This document shows positions 6,605-10,860 of a stretch of 10,860 bases of DNA, piece after piece. The DNA lies in contig KQ481983.1 of assembly GCA_001430745.1 (NCBI GenBank), positions 124,059-134,918 of the forward strand, given 5' to 3'. Positions within the stretch are counted from its first letter, which is position 1, and every line of letters begins with the position of its first letter. Under the pieces are notes generated by a model. It searched no databases. It was not told the DNA's origin and worked only from the letters and a program-made list of their open reading frames with translations. The position numbers and the translations under genes are program-made. The DNA comes from Auxenochlorella pyrenoidosa (taxonomy: Eukaryota; Chlorophyta; Trebouxiophyceae; Chlorellales; Chlorellaceae).

Positions 6605-9600
6605 TTAGCAGCGTCGTGGCAGCGCCGCGGCCGCGGCCGCCAGCTCCTGGCGCAGCCGCTGCTCCACCTCACGGCTGGCGAGGTGCGCCTCAAAGGCCGC
6701 AATCAGGTCGTCAACCACAGGAGGCGTCGTTGGGTCTGCATTGCGCAGGGATAGAGCACGCACGAGCGCTCGCATCACGCGAGCCACAGGCGCTGCTGCG
6801 GCGGCGACACCAACTGCTGTGGCAAGGAAACCAGGGTGCGCAATGGCAATGGCACTGAAGCAGAGGGCCAAGCTGCAAGGTCTCATGGGATCCCAGCCGG
6901 CGCTGCACCTGCGCAATTGAGGAGGCGGTGGAAAAATGCGTCCCAGAGGTTGCACGCCCACTGCCGCTTGAGCGGCTGCACAGGCCGCAGCGACACCGCG
7001 CCTGCAGACGAGCCGGGCATGAGGGGTGCAAGAGGGGCAAGTGGTGAGGCGCAAGGGACTGAACGCAAGGCCCAGAGGCAGGAGGGGGGGCTGTAGTGTG
7101 GAACGCGTGCAGAGTGGGCCCCATGCACACCCCTGCACCACCCTCCTCCAGAAACAAGCCCCCCTTGGCGCCCCTCCCTCACACCTGTCCCGCTGTCCCG
7201 CACTCGCTCAACATCCAGGTACCGCCCGTGCAGCAGCGAGTGGGCGCAGGCAGCCACGCCGTAGGCGTCCGCCTGCCACAGCCAGGGCGCGCCCTCGCGC
7301 ATCTCCACGCAGCGAAACGCGTCGGTGCCGCTGTCGCCCTGCAGCGCACAGGGCAGGGCCCGCCGGCAGCGCGCCGCTGTTGACGCATCGGCTCGAGGTA
7401 CGCGCCCTTCATGCGGCCGCAGATTGCACATTCAAACCCAAACATTTCAGGCGCAGCACATGGGGTATGCCATCCCCCCCTCCCACCTGCAGCAGCACCC
7501 CAGGCGGCAGCAGCTCCACATCCACGCTGCGCCCAAAGTCAATCAGCTGCAGGCCCAGCGCCAGCCCCGCGTTCTCATCGCCTGCATGGCCACAAGTGCA
7601 TTAAGGCAAAGCCAGGTGGAGCGGGCCAGAAAATGGGAGAAGCACACAGCCAGGAGGGATTCAGGGGCCCCAGCCCCGCTCAGCCAGGCCCTGCAGCAGC
7701 TGCTGCGCAAACTGCTCACCAAGCACAGCCGCCCTGGAATGGGGGCTGCGAGCACCGCCCCCAGCTCACCCTGCATGCTGTCCGAGCGCAGCGTGACCAG
7801 CAGGTTGTCGGGCTTGATGTCGGTGTGCACGATGCGGGCTGCAGGGCCATTTCACCGCCGTGGGCAGCCGTGTGTGCACGTGTGTGCGCGTGTGTGAGGG
7901 CGGTCGGCAAGCAAGCCAAGCATCAGGCTACTGTGCACGCTGTCCAGGCGTGTGGGCTGGCGCATGCACATGTGAGGCCTCTGTCGTGGGGGCCGGGGCC
8001 CCTCTGCAGTACCTTCCAGGTTCGGTCCTGCGGTACCCTCCCACCTGCGTGCAGCAGCTGCATGGTGCGCAGCAGGTCGGCGGCCAGGTGCATGGCCAAG
8101 CACTCGGGTGGGGCCTGCACACAGGCAAGGGCAACAGGGCAGGGTTTTCAGCAAGCAGCGCTGAGTGAGCCGGCGGCACACATGCCAGACCGCATCTTCC
8201 CGACCACAGCTGATGTCAGCAGCGCATGCTGCTTGCGCCTGGAATGGAGACAGGCCTTTTGCCGGCCACCAAATCCCCACCTGCCCCTTTGCCAGGTAGC
8301 CGTTGATCAGCTCCTGAAGGCTGCCATGGGGCCCAAGCGGCGCTACCAGCACGCTGCTGCGCGCCCCGAGCAGCAGGGCGGAGGGGTCGACGAAGCGGGC
8401 GCGGGCGGCGCCGACGTCGGGCAGGCGGCTGGCCAGAGCCTTGCAAATGTACCTGCAGGGCCGGGGGCAAACAGGGCCGGACCCCCGCTCATTATCAGCG
8501 GCTGGCATGGCAGGAGGAGCAGTGTGGGGCTGTGAGGCGGTGGGCAAGTCCCTGCAGCATGCCACAGCCCAGCGGCAAGCCTAGCCCTGCCGCCCGCTGC
8601 GCTGCGCTGCGCTCACCACTCCCAGGGGCAGGGCGGCGCCTCGCGCTTCAGCGCCACGTCGGCGCAGTCGCCGTCCACGCCCTGGTACACCCTGGCGTAG
8701 GAGCCCTCGCCGATGCACCCGCTGCGGGGCGCCGGGCAAGTGAGGAGGTGCTGAGGCTGTGGCTGGTGCGGACTTGCAACGCGAGCCAACGCTGGCGAAG
8801 AAATGGGCCAGGCCAGGCTGCCATGCTCTCCTTTCCTGGCCCCTGAAGTGCGATGCTGGCCCTTCCGCATGCTCCCCTGCACACCTGATGGCAAACTCCA
8901 GGCCGCACAGCTGCAGCTCTTCCAGCCCCGCGGCGCTGCGGCCAGCCGCCTTGAAGGCCGCGTCTGCTACCGCCTCCTCCTCGGCGCTCAAGCAGTACAC
9001 CCCGGGCCACTGCAGGGGCATCAGAGCATGCACACAGGGTTACCACACAGGCAGCACTTTGCAAGAGCAGGCGTACCGCTGCATGCACGGCCTCGTGCTC
9101 CTTGCGCGCCCTACAAGCAGTGCCTCTGCTTTGGCCGTGGGAGCAAAACATCGAGCATGCTTTACGACCTGCCGCTTGCCTGCGACACCGCCGGCTCCAG
9201 GCAGCCCAGCATGCGGGCGTGGAAGGCTGGAGAGAAGGGGTCTACAAGTGCTGGCGGTTGCGCCGCCACAGGAGTCGCGTAGCCCGCCTCGTCGCCCGCG
9301 GCCGCCGCTGCAGCCGCTGCTGCCACCTGCTGCTCGGCAATGGCCGCGATGGGGGTGCTGCTCAGACCCGGCTGTTGCTGGTCGCCTTCATCCTCCTCCT
9401 CGGGGTCTGCCCACACCTGGAAGCTGTCCTGCTGCGCCAGCTCAGCGCCGCCAGCTGTCGCCGCCTCGGCCAGCGCTGCCTCAGCCGCGTCGTCTGCCTC
9501 CACCGCCACCCCAAGCTGCGCTGCCCTGGCCTCCCCAAGAGGCTGCAGCGCCGCTGCCGCCACGGCCGGGTCGCCCAGGCGGCGGCCGCTGCCGCTGCCG

Positions 9601-10860
9601 GCCCGTGGGGCGCGCTCGCCGCAAGGCACATTCTCCTTGACGTCTGCCAGCTGCAGGCCCTGCAGGCCCAGCTGCAGTGCCAGATCCTCCGAGGGGGGCG
9701 GCCCCTGGGGATGCGCTGGGGGGCTGCACGCAGCCGCCTGCAGCCAGGTGGCAGCCATGCCGAGAGCGCCGTTCTCGTGCTGCCCCGCATGCTGCGGCGC
9801 CTCAGCGTGCACAGAGGCAGCACCCACAGCGTCCAGCAGCGCCTGGGTGTCCCCCTCCCCATCCATGTCCAGCTGGAGCGCCAGGGTGTCATCGGCGCCG
9901 GGGGCAAATCCCCACTTGCTGACCTGCGTAAGGATGGTGCCAGCAGGCAAACCATGAGGGGCCGACAGACAGTGCCCATGTGCCGATGGTCACGCCCATG
10001 CCCAGCCAGCCAAGTTGGAACAGACTGCAAGGAAGCAGGCCAAACAAGCTGGCAACACAATGACGCGGCATGCACAGCGCCGGCGCAGGGTCCCCACCTG
10101 CGGCATGCCGGCGCTGTGCGACGGGCTGCAGTCTGAGTCCGGCAGGGCTGCCAGCTGCGCGTCGAGCAGGTCTCCGGTGCTCCCGCCCGCTTCGGAGCTC
10201 CAGGAAGGAGAGGTAGCGCCTGCAGCAGCGCCCGGCCCACCGCCACCGCTGCCAGGGCCCAGCCCGGCAAACAAGGTGTCCTCGCGGACCGCAAAGCCCA
10301 GCCCAGGCTGGCTGGCTGCTGCAGCGGCGGACGCAGCCGCGCCAGAGCCTGCGCCCGCTTGCCCAGCGGGCGAGGTGGCCGCAGCTGCGGCAACGGCATC
10401 GCTGCCGAGGAAGAGCGTGTCCTCTCGGATGCAGAAGGCGCCGGCTGCCGCCGCTGGCGCTGCTTCCGTCTGCATGGGCGCTGCCTGGCCGGGATGCTGG
10501 TGCTGCCCCTCAGCCGCTCCCTGCTGCTCCTCCTCTTCGGCCTGCACCGCCACTGTGATGAACTGTGTGTCCTCCCGAGTGGCAAAGCCCCCGCCAAAGC
10601 CGACGGACGAACTGGCGTGCCCTGCCGCTGCTGCGCTGCCAGGTGCAGCTTCCGCCTCGCCATCGCTGTCGCCATCCGCGCCGGCAGGCACGGTGATAAA
10701 CTGGGTGTCCTCGCGGATGCAGAAGCCGCCGCCAAAGCCGCCGGCGGGCGACAGCGCCGCCGCCGCTGCCGCCCCCCGTGCAGGCGCGGATTCTATTTCC
10801 TCAGCCTCCAGGGGCACGCTCACAAACTGGGTGTCCTCCCGAATCATGAAATCGCCGGGG
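6605..10860 (-). CDS. BUB1: BUB1/MAD3-family (MadBub) spindle-checkpoint kinase, C-terminal 839 residues
   Basis: BUB1 works at kinetochores in the spindle assembly checkpoint, recruiting MAD1/CDC20 and phosphorylating histone H2A. Exons in transcript order: 10860-10098 (5' end outside the window), 9923-9180, 9009-8885, 8721-8617, 8452-8281, 8114-8045, 7838-7770, 7581-7487, 7338-7185, 7001-6909, 6735-6605 (TAA). All ten junctions agree in phase; the 9179 donor is GC. Kinase landmarks follow BUB1 order: DPFSPAFHARMLGCL leader, glycine loop GEGSYARVYQG, ATP lysine in VALKRE, PWEWYI, SSVLVAPLGPHGSLQELI, catalytic loop HTDIKPDN, LIDFG, RCVEMREGAPW, QADAYGVAACAHSLLHGRYL and NLWDAFFHRLLN. The DFG, catalytic Asp and Asn and ATP Lys are all present, so it should be an active kinase; HTD replaces the HGD usual in BUB1. 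Before the kinase lie five REDT repeats, a KEN box and an ABBA-like motif. The N-terminal TPR (BUB1/MAD3 homology I) and any GLEBS motif lie outside the window or were not seen. Confidence 0.92.
7870..7898. repeat. Alternating TG/CG/CA tract in a MadBub intron
   Basis: An alternating purine-pyrimidine stretch, mainly TG steps, lies just upstream (in transcript order) of the acceptor of the 7838-7770 exon, within the 8044-7839 intron. Such tracts can adopt Z-DNA. Confidence 0.65.
9405..9422 (-). other. ABBA-like motif FQVWAD in MadBub protein
   Basis: DSFQVWADPEEEDE fits the CDC20-binding ABBA pattern F-x-[ILV]-[FHY]-x-[DE] except for Trp at the aromatic position, and it is followed by the acidic run common after such motifs. 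It lies about 70 residues after the KEN box. Confidence 0.45.
9630..9638 (-). other. KEN box in MadBub protein
   Basis: The residues read LADVKENVPCG in an unstructured, Ala-rich region between the REDT array and the kinase. KEN boxes in MAD3/BUBR1-type proteins bind CDC20 in the mitotic checkpoint complex; a KEN followed by a nearby Pro is a favourable form. Confidence 0.6.
10269..10850 (-). repeat. Five-copy F-x-x-R-E-D-T-[QL]-F protein repeat in the MadBub gene
   Basis: Five nine-residue motifs are encoded at 10850-10824 (FMIREDTQF), 10724-10698 (FCIREDTQF), 10586-10560 (FATREDTQF), 10436-10410 (FCIREDTLF) and 10295-10269 (FAVREDTLF). Starts are 42-50 residues apart. Gly/Ala/acidic linkers separate them; the three upstream copies are followed by a hydrophobic VP or VA tail, and copies 2 and 3 are preceded by GFGGG. 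A degenerate sixth copy, GFAPGADDTLAL, opens the next exon (about 9915-9880). The array runs off the window edge, so more copies may exist. The core is near-invariant while linkers and codons vary, which suggests selection on the peptide and not a recent DNA duplication. Its function is unknown to me. Confidence 0.9.

Noticed and set aside
7411..8535. 374-codon plus-strand open frame
   Set aside because: It is antisense to five kinase-domain exons of the MadBub gene, whose protein motifs and splice phases are clear.
9362..10735. 457-codon Arg/Ser-rich minus-strand open frame
   Set aside because: It is the shifted frame of the two large MadBub exons; the true frame carries the REDT repeats, KEN and the BUB1 leader.

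Overview
The window looks like nuclear DNA from a GC-rich green alga, most likely a chlorophyte of the Chlorella-like (trebouxiophyte) kind. It is very GC-rich, its coding sequence is cut into many short exons by introns of about 150-390 bp, and TGTAA-type 3' end signals follow two of the stop codons. The proteins are eukaryotic, so the long open frames in the window are mostly chance products of GC-rich sequence. The lineage is inferred from these traits; no sequence search was possible. I rebuilt the gene models by hand from protein-family conservation, splice signals and codon phase.

Three genes lie on the minus strand, head to tail. (1) The left part, about 371-2257 with a possible first exon up to 2466, is the 5' half of a eukaryotic-type glucose-6-phosphate isomerase gene. 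Its later exons lie beyond position 1. (2) Positions 3413-5758 hold a complete six-exon gene for a 309-residue mitochondrial ribosomal protein S9 (uS9m) with a targeting presequence. (3) Positions 6605-10860 hold the 3' part of a BUB1/MAD3-family (MadBub) spindle-checkpoint gene. Eleven exons encode 839 visible residues: an acidic, low-complexity region with five copies of an F-x-x-R-E-D-T repeat, a KEN box, an ABBA-like motif, and then a BUB1-type kinase domain with its catalytic motifs intact. The N-terminal TPR region would lie beyond position 10860.

The genes serve sugar-phosphate metabolism, mitochondrial translation and mitotic control. They share orientation but have no evident functional link, which is normal for a nuclear genome. 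The spaces between them (about 2467-3412 and 5759-6604) hold UTR and promoter sequence and no further gene that I can recognise.

The unusual features are the REDT repeat array and the KEN plus kinase combination in the checkpoint protein; three phase-supported GC-AG introns out of 19 complete ones; two cases where an exon's 3' end with its splice donor is duplicated 78-80 bp into the following intron; two large inverted repeats in isomerase introns; and a CAG/CTG-rich compound repeat plus an 18-C run in introns of the S9 gene. I found no mobile-element gene, tRNA, rRNA or CRISPR array.
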